A DNA stretch of 64,000 bases from Capra hircus (GCF_001704415.2 NC_030819.1:35272575-35336574), one strand, 5' to 3'. Counted from the stretch's first letter, positions 46,986 to 59,631 are shown. Notes: a model not told the origin generated them from the sequence alone. A program made the numbers and translations.

Positions 46986-47799
46986 AGCTTTAATAAAAAT
47001 TAGTCACTATGTAGTTACTGGAAAGACATGTTCATAACAGTAAAGGAAGCTACAAAGTTCTTTTAAAACTCTGCCTATGCTGAGAAAATGTTTATTTCTT
47101 TCAGGGTTTCATTTTTTCAAATTGCTTACAGGCTTGCTAGATTTTTGTAGAAATTTTCATCAACAAAGTGAGGATTCAAATGATTTTGTGAACTTCTATA
47201 CTTTGCTAGAGGATATATTTCTGATTTTTTTTTCTTTTTCTGCTTCCAAATTGCATTTTCATTCACATTGTGTCACTCAGCAGTTTTTCCCCCAAAGTGT
47301 GTGATGCATGAACCATTTGTAAATATTTATTGAATAGCTTATGATCAGCAAAGACTGACAAATAGTCAATGGCCAGTTAAAAGAAAGACACTGAAGGCAT
47401 TTTGAGTGTATGTTTATTCTGAGAAAATCTCTTGGTTTTGGGGGAATAAAAAGTATATGAAATGTAGATTCTGCCTCAAGATATGGTCTAGAAAATAGAA
47501 GGCGCTCATGAAAGTGGTATTGAAAATCATCATGGAAATTCAAAGTTGGAAGAACACCACCCTGATGAGGTTTTAGAAAAAGTACTTTTGAAAAGGAGGC
47601 CATTGAACTTGAAGTAGAAAGATGTGGAACCAGAGGCCAAGGCCATCATGGGCCAAGCACAGAGGTGTGGAATGCATGCAACACTTCAGTTCCTGGCTAC
47701 AAATGAAGAATTGTAAGACATGCTACTGGAACAAAAGAAGGGTTAACATAAAGGCAAGAGAGAAAACCATCAACCCAATTCTCAATTTAATGTATTTTG
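46986..47799. other. Unique non-coding sequence
   Basis: No element recognised. The 108-codon reverse frame at 47277-47603 has no domain. Confidence 0.4.
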
Positions 47800-47808
47800 T
47801 CCTTGAAC

Positions 47809-48038
47809 AAGGGCTTCCCCAGTAGCTCAGTGGTAAAGAATTCACCTGCAATGCAGGAGACACGGGCAACGCAGGTTCAATCCCTGGGTCAGGAAGATCC
47901 CTTGGAAGAGGAAATGGCAACCCACTCCAGGATTCTTTCCAGGAAAATCCCATGGACAGAGGAACCTGGCGGGCTATAGTCCATGGAGGTTCAGAGAGTC
48001 AGACATGGCTGAGTGACTAAACACCTCCACCACCACCA
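47809..48038 (+). mobile_element. Bov-tA SINE with 9-bp TSD
   Basis: tccttgaac at 47800-47808 and 48039-48047. Head 'gggcttccccagtagctcag', Bov-A body, end 'gagtgactaaacacctcc' plus (CCA)n. Confidence 0.93.
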
Positions 48039-48047
48039 TCCTTGAAC

Positions 48048-49239
48048 TAGACGCCTATTGAGCTCCTGTTGGGTGCTCAACTGAAGCTTGCCTTAAAATC
48101 CAAGAACTGGTAAAGCAAAGACAAGTAAAAGAAAATTTCTGCCCTTGAGTTTCCACAGTTTAGTAGTGAGACCAGCACAAAAATCAATGCTTTAAACATA
48201 AGCACTGTGATTAAAGAGCTGGCACAAGGAAAGAAAAAAAAAACAAAAACAAAAACATATAACTCTGGCTGGGGAGGAAAGTCAAGAAAGGCTTCCTAAG
48301 AAGAGACTAGTGAAACTCAACCCTGAAGGATAAGAAGCAGTGAGCAGGAAGTAGAGAGGCTTTTCAGACACAGGCAATAAGCTGATGTATAGAAAGTGAA
48401 GTGAGGTTTGCTATAATTTTATTTCAACACATGCACTCCCAACATGGATTATCAACTACAAACCCATTTCAGCTTCACTTTATTAACACTTGCTTTATAA
48501 ACAGGACATTAAAATTTTATTCCCTTCAACAAATATTTATCAAGCCAAGAGTCTACACAGTGTTCTCAACTTTTTGAAAACCTCCCTAGCTTTTTCTCAT
48601 GTAGTTTTCTCTGCCTGGCCTGTCAGTCTTTTCCATCTTCACCCATCAAGTTTCAATCCACCCAATGAAGACCTGATGCAGCCAAAAATAAATAATAAAT
48701 AAAATAAATAAATATAAATATATATATATTTTAAAAATTTCTCTCCATCCACCTAGGCCCTTCTATTCAAAAGCCATCATTGAACTTTGCTGATATATCA
48801 AATTCTTTTTTCTTCTTTCAAGTACCCAATATACTTTTTGTACTATCTTGTTATGCCTACTATATTTTGCCTTATAATTATATTTCTACCAAAATTTGTG
48901 TAAGAGCAGAAAAAATTGCGTTTTGTTATCCTTTTCTATTTTTATTTTCTATAAGACTAGAACAGTGCTTTGTACTACCAATTTTGCTAAAATACATGCA
49001 CAAGATTGTTCTAAGAATAAATCAAATACATGTGTGGGTCAATATTGCCCATTTCCCAGTCTACATACATGTGCACATATTTGCATATACAGGTCAATGT
49101 ATAAAAGTCTATACATTTATAAAAATAATATCTACCATCACGAAATTTTCCTCTAGTATTTATATTATTTTTTTCCATAGTTAATTCATTTGTACAAAGA
49201 ATAAAAACACTAGAAAAACAAAACCTTGGAAACTATGAT
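48048..49239. other. Non-coding sequence with AT-rich tract
   Basis: 48060-48400 may be a diverged mammal-wide repeat ('gaaaggcttcctaagaagag'). 48686-48733 is an (AAAT)n/(AT)n tract. Frames at 48780-49184 are AT-driven. Confidence 0.35.
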
Positions 49240-49512
49240 ACAAAGTGTCAAAACTGTATGATTCCAATTATATGACACTAAAGAAAAGGTAAAACCAGAG
49301 GGAAACAAAAAGTAGACCAGAGATTCCAGAGTTTGTGGATGGGGTGTGAAGCTGAACTGCAAATGATACAGAACTATTCTCTGCGGTGATGAATGTGTTC
49401 TAAAAGTTGACCATCGTGGTTGCTGCAGGACTTTATATATTTACCAAAAATTGCCTTTGCTCATAAGATGTGTGTTTTGTAGTATGTAACTTAAACCCCA
49501 ATAAAGTTGTTT
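49240..49512 (+). repeat. Old mammalian L1 3' end
   Basis: 'aaaactgtatgattccaatt', 'atgacactaaagaaaaggta', 'gatgaatgtgttctaaaagt' and 'aaccccaataaagttg' follow an old L1 3' UTR. Confidence 0.65.
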
Positions 49513-49639
49513 TATCTATTTATTTATTTTTGGCTGTACCAAACAGCACATGAGATCTTAGTTCCCCAACAAGATATCAAACTCGTGTCCTGTATAGTGG
49601 GAGCACAAAGTCTTAACAATTGGACTGTCAGGAAGTCCC
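49513..49639 (-). mobile_element. CHR-type SINE
   Basis: Flanks aagttgttt (49504-49512) and aagttattt (49640-49648). Tail '(ttta)n tttttggctgtacc', body 'cttagttccccaac', head 'cttaacaattggactgtcag', end 'gaagtccc'. Faces the next CHR copy. Confidence 0.88.
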
Positions 49640-49670
49640 AAGTTATTTCAAAACAACACATATTATATGT

Positions 49671-49800
49671 AATTCCCTGGTAGCCCAGTGGTTAGGGTCC
49701 TGTGCTCTTACTTCCAAGGGCCTTGGATCAATCCCTGGTTAGGGAAATAAGATCTCACAAACCACACTGCAGCCAAAAAGAAAAAATAAAAAATTTAAAT
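49671..49800 (+). mobile_element. CHR-type SINE
   Basis: 'aattccctggtagcccagtg' head, 'caatccctggttagggaaat' body, 'gcagccaaaaagaaaaaata' tail. About 30 bases from an inverted CHR, so the pair can form a hairpin. Confidence 0.88.
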
Positions 49801-52800
49801 ATATATATTAAAAATGCTACCTTAAAAACACATATTGTACTAAAAAATTTTTTTACTTTAAGCCAGGTCCTTGAAAACCAAGTATTTTTGTATGTTATGT
49901 AGCTCTTGACAAACTGTTGAGGAAATATTTTGGAAAAGGAAAGAGATTATCACGTAATTCATATTACATAATAGCAATCCACAGACTCCCAAGTAAAATA
50001 AAAATAGTTGATGAACGTTGGAAATAGTATATTTGTTGATTTTGCCGAAAAACTATATTCTTAAGATGTGACAAAAATGTCAGCATGATTTAAAGGAAGA
50101 CAATAGAAAGAAATGATAACACAGCTGCCACAAATGGAGAATTAGGTACAAGGTAAAAAAGAGTGGCTCTGGGAATATTTATATATCAAGAAACCTTTAG
50201 CTCCTCAAAAAAAAAAGATGAGGATGAAAGGAAGCCAAAGTAAAAGGGTGACAGCCAGGAAATCAGAAAATTGATCACTGGAATTTAAATTACTCTGAAA
50301 CAAACTTTAATTCTGTGTTCCTAAGTTGATGATGAAAGAACCCACATTTGAGAGAATGCCTGGACAGAGCTGTTAAACACTGGGACAATTATAAAGCTGA
50401 CACACAGGAAATGACCTCAGGATATTAGAAATGGAAATATGCACGGAAAGGAACCTCTGGTGCTTCATGACACAGAGGTCAGATATTACACAGGAATATT
50501 CTAATATTAGTCTCCAGTTAAAATTTTATTTTCAAATCTCATTTCCAAAAAACTCCATAGTGCATCCACTTTCTGTTGTTGGCAGTTTCATTACGGTGAG
50601 TGTTCTATTCCCAGTCAACAGACCCTGGAAAGCAAAGGTCTCTCTAGGAATTGCTATGAATTAAGAAGTATAAAGAATCTTCAGAATTACTTACTTTTTA
50701 GTAATAAATTATTTAAGAAACTATTATGGATGCATCTCATCCTTTCTTAGTCAGAAAATCTTATGTGTATGTTTTGTCTCTGTGGTGAAAGATGGAATAG
50801 GTTTCTCTGAGCAGGTAATTGAGATGGAGAATTCTAGCTTTTGAAGTCCATTGTCTGCTAAAGTTGCTGCTAATAGGGTCCTGCTCTCTCGTCCATCTTG
50901 CCTCTCCCCCGACCCCTGTTTCATGCTGCTACCTTCTTTAGAAGTCTCTGATACCAAAAGCAACACAGTAAAGATCCAGTTCTTTTCTTCATTTGAAGTT
51001 TAACTTCTCACATATCACATCAACTTTGGTTAACCAGCTTCCACCAGGTCTAAGAGAAAATCAGAGATAAAAGAAAGGTAAGTCTGAGTCTGGCAGAAAA
51101 AGTCTTGGACTTGGAACCATAAACTGGATTCAAGTTACGCTGACTTTTGGACAACTTAGAGAAACACATCCTGTGTGTTTTCACAGCACCCTTCTGCATG
51201 CATTAAGTATAGTTCCATTCACTGTAGCATAATTACCTCTTTATTTGTTCCCACTCCCACCCCAGGACCTTAGGTTCTTCAAAGCCAATATCTGTCTTTG
51301 TTAATGAATCCTTCCTACCCAAGAGAACATCAGGAATGACTGCTGGACTAAATAACAGTGAACAAGTCATTTCACCTCTCTGCATTTATTTTCCCATGTG
51401 TTTATTTTACATTAAAAATACAATAGCTTCTTTAGGGGTTATTATGACTTTTAAAAATATATACAAGTATAATGAAAAAAATTCATTGTAAGCTAGGAAT
51501 TTACATGTCATCTTTTTATTACTTATGCTCATCCAACAATTAAAAACAACATAATCTATAGCAGAATGATTCAGTGCATGTTATAGCAAGTACCACTGTA
51601 ATAAAAATCCATGTAAAGGGGAATAATATCAAGCAATTGTTGGCAATCTAGGTATCTAAACAATAGGTTAAATAGATAAATCCAAAAAAAATTAAAAATG
51701 TAGTTTGGATGACCCTTTCAAATCTGTAATAACAGAAATTGCCTCTGTTAGCCGGATACAAAAGAAGTTGGCATTTATTTGTAGCCCCATGTTTCTATGA
51801 CCAGGAGGTAAAATAAGACAAATCCAAAGTATTACTACATGCCCCCAGTGAGTGATCAGATTCTATAAAGACACATGGTGAGGTGTTAGATATCTTACAA
51901 GTAGCATGTAAATAAAGTCATCAGTTCACTCACCCATTCCTCCTTACGGTCTATCCATCCAATCAGCAACTTGAATATCAATTCAATAAACAATGCATTT
52001 TACACATATGTTGTAAGAATCTACTAGATGCTAAGTTATCAATGGGAAAAGAGACAAATATGACATATTCTGTGCCTTAAAGTTTCTTACAGTTAGTAGG
52101 GAGATGAATTCATGAAGCTGTATGCACGGGGGTCATGCTACATATTTATTTCCCTATTTAGTGTATGTGCTACATATATCGCTGTGGATAACTCTGAATA
52201 TTTATTATAATACCTTATTTACACATAAAGAAATATACGCTGACAAGATCATACAAATACTTTTAACATGGACTTTTAATGTCATATAAAATGCTGTTTT
52301 CTTGAGAAACATTTCCATTGAAAAATATATACCTGAAAAAGTTGATTTGTTCACTAAGTCATTACCCATTTATATAAAATGGTGGATACATGTATTTTGT
52401 AAATTATTTAATGGTGAAAATGTGTATACATTTGGTTGCCAGATCTAAGATATGTCACTGTTATTAGGGATGTTAAAAGGGAAGAATAATTATTTCTAGT
52501 AGGTTAAAGTAAATGAATATGTCTTATTTGACTTTGTAGAGCCATGTCTAGCACCATGTGAATACACAATATATAGAGAGAATGAATAAATGAATGAAGA
52601 ATGTTAAAATGATAGCAGCCTGAGACACATAAAAACTAAATCAAATTGAAAAGAAACTAGAATTAGTCTAATTAGTCTTCTTTTCTTGTGGAACCCATTG
52701 CTTCTCACCCTCATCTATGAAAGGATAGTAACATAAAAAAATGGAATTTGGAGTTTAAATCTAGACTATTCCAACTGGGTAGGTAATGTAGTCTTTTGAA

Positions 52801-54720
52801 ATTTCATTTATAAAATGTTAATTAAAATATGTGATGTGTGAAAACATCTAGCATACACAATTTCTGACACATAATTACTGTTCTACACATTTTTTAGATT
52901 TAAATTTTTCTAGGAGCTAAAAACCCCTGATATTATTCCATTGCAATAATGTGCCAAGACTCCATCCAATGTCATTCATCCTGAAGTCATTTTTATATCA
53001 CTGATATTTTCAAAGACACATGTGAAGACAGGTAATTGTAGAAGAAAATGTCCTCTTCTTCCCTCTCACCAGTCAATTAAGTGCTCCCAAGCTCTCTTGA
53101 TTTATCAGTAGCTGTCTATGTGGTATGATATGAAGGATATGTAAAGTTATTTCCTGTTTTAAATACCTTTCTAACAGTCTATCTTGGAGACTAGAAATAA
53201 CATCATTGGAACCTCTTGTTTGAATTAAAGCAGAGGTCAACCCCTGAATTCCTATCAGATAGCTCTGAGATACTAATAAATAAAAAGAATGAGAGAAAAT
53301 TGGGCTCAGAAAAAGTTTAACATATCAGTGGAGCAAATATGAACCAAAAGAGTAGACCTCAAATGTAGGCTTCATGTACTCCTGGACAATAAAGGGGGAG
53401 TTTCTGGGGAATAACGATACCCAAAGACCTCCATATAAGACAAGGTACAAAGTTCATGATTACTACTTAAAACCAGGGCTCAAAGAGGACTCTCCTGTTC
53501 CATATAAAGAGCCTGACCATTTGTCAACATGGAGCAATTACTTTATTGGAAGCTCTGAACCCCAGGAGGCAGGGTAACATTGACACAGTCCCACAAACAG
53601 AATCTGAGACAAGCTGACTGTTGGCTATGTGACTGAGTTCCCAATGTTCACACTGTCATTGTGGAAAAAAGTGAAATATCATCGTAAAACTGGTCACAGA
53701 CTAGCTCCCTGGGAGCAAATTGACAGCAATGTAAATACGAAAGGGGACACAGGGAGAAAAAATTATAATCCAACCTAAGTATGTACAAAAATAAATTTCA
53801 GAAGGCACAAAGACCTCTATTAAAAGGAAAAATTAAACTTTATGAATAATTAGAATGCCTCAGTGAATTTCAGGTAGCATCGCACAACAATATATGACAA
53901 ACAAATTGAGGTCAGAAAATAATTTGCAAGTGGGGTCAAAAGATCTTGAAAATGTACCATGAAATGAAAGGGGGTCAAGATGCCTCCAACAGTTTTGACC
54001 TAAGCAACAGAAAAATAATGTGCTAAATACTGAGTTTGGGAAGACTAGAGCAGCAGCAAGGTGGAGAAAGAATATTAGGAGTTATCTTTGGGCAAATTAG
54101 AATTGAAGTTCCTATTAGACCTCCAAATAGAGGTGTGTATAACATGTTGAAAATATGAATCTGAGCTCTGGAGAGAAATCATATCTGGAAACTGAAATCT
54201 GGAAATTAGAAGCTAATGGTCACTATGTAGAGCCATGGAAGTTGATGAGATTTCTTGGGGAGAAAGAATAGTTAGGAAGAAATGGTGAAAGATGACACCC
54301 TAAGGAATTCCATTAACTAGAGCCTGGGAAGAGCAGAAAGAACCAGCACAAGACCCTGAGAATGAGTGATCATAGGAGAAAGGATCTGGAAGATCTTATC
54401 CTAGAAGGAACCTGAATAATATCTCAAGAAGGAAAAAAAAAAATGGCTACAAAAGAAGTTTCTGACAGAGCAAATAAGAGTTAGAACTGATCTCGTGTTC
54501 AAGAATATGGTTCTGTAGTGACCATGAAGGAGAAATTTCGGTGGAGGGATTGAGATGCGTGTGTGACAAGAATGGTATAGAGGAAAGGAAATAAGGAAGT
54601 GTGTGTCTGGGCAGCTCCTTCAAGGAGTTTTCCTAATAAAGGCAAACAGAGAAATGAGTCAGTAGCTGAAAAAGGAGAGTAGGAAACAATTTTTTTCCAA
54701 GATAGGAAATATGACATTTT
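49801..54720. other. 4.9 kb largely unique sequence
   Basis: No young retroposon, RNA gene or supported exon. 51985-52100 and 54060-54420 resemble old mammal-wide repeats I cannot name. The 67-codon frame at 53374-53577 lacks splice or domain support. Confidence 0.4.
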
Positions 54721-54930
54721 GTTTTTGTTGTTTAGTCACTAAGTTGTGCCCAACTCTTTTGCAACCCCATGGATTTATCTCACCAGGCTCCTCTGTCCAT
54801 GGGATTTCCCAGGCAAGAACACTGGAGGGGGTTGACACTTCCTTCTCCAGGGCATCTTCTCCATCCAGGGATCGAACCCCTGTCCCCTGCATTGGCAGGA
54901 AGATTTTTTACCACTGAGCCACCAGGGCCC
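54721..54930 (-). mobile_element. Bov-tA SINE with TSD
   Basis: Flanks atgacatttt (54711-54720) and atggcatttt (54931-54940). 'gttgtttagtcactaagttg' end, Bov-A body, tRNA-like head ending 'gagccaccagggccc'. Confidence 0.92.
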
Positions 54931-54940
54931 ATGGCATTTT

Positions 54941-55356
54941 TAAGCTAACAGAAATATTTCATTAGAGAAGAAGAAGTCAATGATGAAAGAACAAAAATAT
55001 GAAATTATAGGAGTCAAGTAAGCAAAGAGAGAATGAGAACCCATCCACAAGAAGGGCGTTTAGCCTTATACAGAAGCAGAACAGTGATTCCTTCATAGCA
55101 TTTATGCTTGAGATCATTTCACTGTTATAGAAACTTTATTTATTTATTTATTTTAGTTTTAAGATAATAAGATACCCAGTCACATGTGTATCTCTATCAC
55201 ATGCCCCTCACTTTGGGAAATTACACCCTCACCCCCACACGTAAAGTCAGTGTCTAGCTCATAGACGCACTACTTAAATCAAGTGATGCTGGTGAATCCC
55301 TCAACGTTTCAAGAAAGTAATCTTTAAAAATTATTGCTCCAGAAACTATTTTAAAA
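54941..55356. other. Unique non-coding sequence
   Basis: Nothing recognised. Confidence 0.4.
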
Positions 55357-55500
55357 TGTGACTTCCCTGGTCACCCAGTGGTTGAGATTTTGCCTTGCAA
55401 TGCAGGGGGTTCTGGTTCAATCCCTGATCTCACGGCCAAAAATCCAAAACATAGAAGCAACATGGCAACAAATTTAATAAATACTTTAAAAATGGACCAC
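55357..55500 (+). mobile_element. CHR-type SINE, longer-tailed variant
   Basis: 'gtgacttccctggtcaccca', 'gcaatgcagggggttctggt', then 'aacatagaagcaacatggc' and 'aataaatactttaaaaatgg', the extended 3' part of some CHR subfamilies. Confidence 0.82.
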
Positions 55501-56264
55501 ATCAAAAAAAAATCTTTTTTAAAAAAAAGTTACACACAACTCAGTTCTCTAGGTAGAGTTATCTGAGCTGAATTAAAATCTGATGCAATGCTTAGAGGGG
55601 TAAGAAGATTTCCCATGGTGGGGGGCGGGAATGTTGCTGAGCACATGAAACTGAGTTGAGGGTTAACACTGACTTGAGAAATACTTTTTGTTTTAGAAAA
55701 CCTTCAACTTTTTAGATACAAATGCAATGTAAAGTCCCTAAAGTAAGTTGATGTAAAAGGTATTTCTGAGTTTCCAGTTTCATTATATTTCTCCATTCAT
55801 TCTTTGTATAAGCTATATATATGTAAAAGACATTGCTAGAGCTTGGAATAAATAAAATAGTTTCGTTATTTCTAGAACGGCATGCTCTCCCTTTTGCTCT
55901 CACTCGAAAGAGCATAAAAGTTTTCTAACAGTCTGCATTGATGTGATCGGAAAATGACCAAATGCTTTAAAAATACCTTGCACAGAACTCTGAAGAAAAA
56001 AATTATATTCAGTCATGTTCGACTGAAAATTAATTTATGCCACATTACTTTGAGGTTTTAGACAGATTTTATTTGAAAGTCAAAAGCTGAAGAGTTGCCA
56101 GGAATGATGTGAAATTCCACATCTATCAATTATTTTCCTCAGAATTACTATGGTTTAATTTAAGCAGTTTCAAAAGCTTAACATTTTCTTTCTTTATATA
56201 CAGCACTCTAAGCAAGTCAGGAACTAATAAAAGTGTGATGATTTCAAATGTTCTTATTGTATTT
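55501..56264. other. Unique non-coding sequence
   Basis: Nothing recognised. Confidence 0.4.
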
Positions 56265-56590
56265 TCCCTTCTATAGCTCAGGCTGCCATAACATAATACC
56301 ATACACTGGTTGCTGGTTGGCTTAAGCAATAGGAATTTATATCTCACAGTTCTGGAAGCTGAGAAGTTCAAGATGGAGGCACCAGTCAATTCACTACCTG
56401 GGAAGAGCTCTCTCCCTGGCACACCTGACAGGGAGAGATCTGATATTTCTTCCTCTTCTTATAATCCCATCCCTCATGACCTCACCTAAACCCAATAACC
56501 TCCCAAAAGCCAAATACCATCTTGTTGTGGGGAAGGAGTTCAACATGTGAATTTGGGGATGAAGGGGAGACAGCCTATTTCATTCATCTT
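56265..56590 (+). repeat. Mammal-wide dispersed repeat (unnamed)
   Basis: 'aggctgccataacataatac', 'tcacagttctggaagctgag', 'ctcttcttataatcccatcc' and 'catgtgaatttggggatgaa' follow a very common ancient mammalian repeat. I recognise the sequence order but am unsure of the family name. Strand is the reading direction of these motifs. Confidence 0.55.
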
Positions 56591-56597
56591 CTCATGC

Positions 56598-56777
56598 AGT
56601 TGTTGCGTTAGTCATTCAGTCATGTCCGACTCCTTGTGACCCCATGGAATTCTCCAGGCAAGAATACTGGAGTGGGTTGCTGTTCCCTTCTTCAGGGGCT
56701 CTTCCTCACCCAGGGAATGAATCTGTGTCTCCGGCATTGCAGGCAGATTTTTTTTTACCATCTGAGCGTTAGGCAGG
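56598..56777 (-). mobile_element. Bov-tA SINE with internal deletion
   Basis: 'tgttgcgttagtcattcagt' to 'taccatctgagcgttaggca'. A block of about 30 bases normally between 'gaccccatgga' and the next 'ttctccaggcaagaatactg' is missing. Confidence 0.85.
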
Positions 56778-57315
56778 TCTAAATATTGCATCACTTCTAA
56801 GATATGTGAGGTTTCAGACAATACTTTGTCAAGAAATTTCTCATTGTGCACATATCAATACACTTCTGTCAAAGTACCAAACTGAGCATGGAATGAAGGG
56901 TCATTCATAAAAACCACAGTACCTAATAGGCCTCTAATCAGAACATTTAAACTAAGACCAGATACTTCAGGACACATTTGAGGGGTATTTTCCTCTGAAT
57001 TCTGTAATTTTAGTGTGCTTCAAAATGTCTACAACCTAGCCATGAGTTGCCAGGGTTTTTATCTTCTGCCAATTTGGCGTTCAGGTTGGTAATGAATGAA
57101 TCCAGTGACTAAACATGACTTAGTTTGCAATTCAAGTAGGTTTTGGTTTTTTGTTCTGTTTTTAAGTGGAAAAGAAGGAAAAGCCTTTGTCATGTACAAA
57201 TGTAATATTTGGTTTAAGATCATAAGGAATAATTTTTGACCCATCAATGGCTGACTGTAAAGTAGAGCTGATTCCCTATGCGTGGCCATCTAAACCACAA
57301 TTTTGTTTTCCCTAG
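56778..57315. other. Unique sequence upstream of the candidate exon
   Basis: No repeat recognised. Ends with a pyrimidine-rich acceptor-like stretch ('ttttgttttccctag', AG at 57314-57315). Confidence 0.4.
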
Positions 57316-57395
57316 GTCCGACATCTTCAGAAGTGAAGTCAAATAGACTTTAAATATTAACGACTGCATGTGGTGTTGAGCAGAACAAATAACTG

Positions 57396-57587
57396 ATGGG
57401 CAATTTCCAGATTTTACGCACTGTTCTGGATAGGCTTGCAAAGAGCCCTTTGGCAGGGACTGCCTCTGTAATCTGTGTTGTTTTTATTTTCCTTATGCTT
57501 ATGTTCAGCTTGCGTAACTACAGAATACGATGCATGCAAAAAATCAGAGACTTTGTATGCAAAAGTACTCCCACACATTTGGTGGAG
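57396..57587 (+). CDS. Candidate coding exon: 64-codon single-pass membrane segment
   Basis: Seen: an acceptor-like site at 57301-57315; ATG at 57396 with an in-frame TAA two codons upstream; 64 codons; then GAG|GTGAGC, a strong donor, at 57587/57588 in phase 0. Without splicing the frame runs on to a stop at 57659. The protein starts MGNFQILRTV, has one hydrophobic helix at about residues 19-39 (core ASVICVVFIFLMLMFSL), then a basic stretch (R40, R44, R46, K49, R51), suggesting a cytoplasmic C-terminal side. A three-codon uORF starts at 57368. No repeat similarity in the segment. Inference: a 5' coding exon or an alternative first coding exon of a small or multi-exon membrane protein. I do not recognise the gene; chance is still possible for a frame this short. 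Confidence 0.4.
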
Positions 57588-57952
57588 GTGAGCTACTCCT
57601 CCTTCTCAAAGGATAAAAGATATGGGAAGAAACTGGGGGAGGGACGAGGGCAAGACTAGATTATAATCAATCCAGTGCCTCAACAGAACCTGAAGTTATT
57701 TCCACCTATTGTCACGCCAAATCACATCTCTATTTGTCTCCCTGTCACTCTCTCCACAGTGACAAGTCAGCCCCGACTGACATTATTAACCCTGGAACTG
57801 CTAAGCATTACTGAATTCAGTTGTAAGAAGGAAAGCAATTGAAACTATCCAAAATGGTAAGTGAAACTGAAAATTTAAGAGTTCAATCTACCAATGGACT
57901 TTTTCCTAGGAGTATAAAGGCTGTGCCACAGGAAACATGAAAATACAAAATC
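57588..57952. other. Unique sequence downstream of the candidate donor
   Basis: Intron-like if the exon is real. No element recognised. Confidence 0.35.
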
Positions 57953-58041
57953 TCTGCTGCTGCTGCTGCTAAGTCGTTTCAGTCGTGTCCGACTCTGTGC
58001 GACCCCATAAACAGCAGCCCACCAGGCTCTTCTGTCTCTGG
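57953..58041 (-). mobile_element. Truncated Bov-A SINE
   Basis: (CTG)n start, 'gctaagtcgtttcagtcgtg' to 'accaggctcttctgtctctg'. Only the 3' 90 bases of a Bov-A. Confidence 0.88.
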
Positions 58042-58136
58042 CTACACCTTCAGAAAAATTAGAGAAAGCAGATTTTTAGTAAAAAGGTAAGGTTGCTAGA
58101 GTATAGCCTGTATTGGGAAGGATACTGGAAAACCTC

Positions 58137-59366
58137 CATAAGATCTAAATGTAAGACCAGAAACTATAAAACTCCTAGAGGAGAACATAGGCAAAACACT
58201 CTCAGACATAAATCACAGCAGGATCCTCTATGATCCACCTCCCAGAATTCTGGAAATAAAAGCAAAAATAAACAAATGGGATCTAATTAAAATTAAAAGC
58301 TTCTGCACAACAAAGGAAAATATAAGCAAGGTGAAAAGACAGCCTTCTGAATGGGAGAAAATAATAGTAAATGAAACAACTGACAAACAACTAATCTCAA
58401 AAATATACAAGCAACTTCTTCAGCTCAACTCCAGAAAAATAAACGACCCAATCAAAAAATGGGCCAAAGAACTAAATAGACATTTCTCCAAAGAAGACAT
58501 ATGGATGGCTAACAAACAGATGAAAAGATGCTCAACATCATTCATTATTAGAGAAATGCAAATCAAAACCACAATGAGGTACCACTTCACACCAGTCAGA
58601 ATGTCTGCAATCCAAAAGTCTGCAAGCAATAAATGCTGGAGAGGGTGTGGAGAAAAGGGAACCCTCCTACACTGTTGGTGGGAATGCAAACTAGTACAGC
58701 TGCTATGGAAAACAGTGTGGAGATTCCTTAAAAAATTGCAAATAGAACTGCCATATGACCCAGCAATCCCACTGCTGGGCATACACACCGAGGAAACCAG
58801 AACTGAAAGAGACACATGTACCCCAATGTTCATCGCAGCACTGTTTATAATAGCCAGGACATGGAAACAACCTCGATGTCCATCAGCAGATGAATGGATA
58901 AGACAGCTGTGGTACATATACACAATGGAGTGTTACTCAGCCGTTAAAAAGAATACATTTGAATCAGTTCTGTTGAGATGGATGAAACTGGAGCCGATTA
59001 TACAGAGTGAAGTAAGCCAGAAAGAAAAACATCAATACAGTATACTAACACATATATATGGAATTTAGAAAGATGGCAATGATGACCCTGTATGCAAGAC
59101 AGCAAAAAAGACACAGATGTGTATAACGGACTTTTGGACTCAGAGGGAGAGGGAGAGGGTGGGATGATTTGGGAGAATGGCATTGAAACATGTATACTAT
59201 CATGTAAGAATCGAATCACCAGTCTATGTCTGATGCAGGATACAGCATGCTTGGGGGGGTTCATGTTGGGATCGCATGTACACCCGTGGTGGATTCAGGT
59301 CAATGTATGTCGAAACCAATACAGTATTGTAAAGTAAAATAAAGTAAAAATTAAAAAAAATAAAAA
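58137..59366 (+). mobile_element. Ruminant L1, 5'-truncated, 1.2 kb
   Basis: Starts in ORF2 ('taagatctaaatgtaagacc') and ends with the L1 3' UTR and an A-rich tail ('aaataaagtaaaaattaaaa') at about 59366. Near-identical in extent to the minus-strand copy at 4301-5585, forming an inverted pair 53 kb apart. I could not find a clear TSD. Confidence 0.9.
58331..59068 (+). pseudogene. L1 ORF2 C-terminal fragment (245 codons)
   Basis: Same length and C-terminus as the frame at 4678-5415, with the Cys/His cluster at about residues 102-119. Lacks endonuclease and RT, so it is a dead fragment. The equal lengths reflect the shared position of the first Met in ORF2, not selection. Confidence 0.9.
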
Positions 59367-59631
59367 TGTTCATATTTCCAGTAGTGGCTTTTTATCATGA
59401 TTAAAAAAAAAAAAACAAGCTGCAACTGAAAATATTGCATGGTGTACCCCCCAGCTCTTGCCTCTAGCAGCCACTCATCTGCAATGAGTAAAGGTGATCA
59501 AAAGGTACAAACTTAGAGTTATAAAATAAATAAGTTATGGGGATGTTATCTATGGCATTGTTGCTGTAGTTAATAATACTGTATTGCATATTTCGAAGTT
59601 TCTAAGACAGTAAATCATAAAAGTTCTCATG

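Noticed and set aside
48780..49184. 134-codon frame rich in Ile, Phe and Tyr
   Set aside because: Composition follows the local AT content; no domain or splice support.
53374..53577. 67-codon frame with fairly normal amino-acid composition
   Set aside because: No domain, no splice-site support and no repeat or gene similarity recognised; length is within chance expectation.
58420..58923. 167-codon minus-strand frame
   Set aside because: Antisense of the L1 ORF2 fragment.
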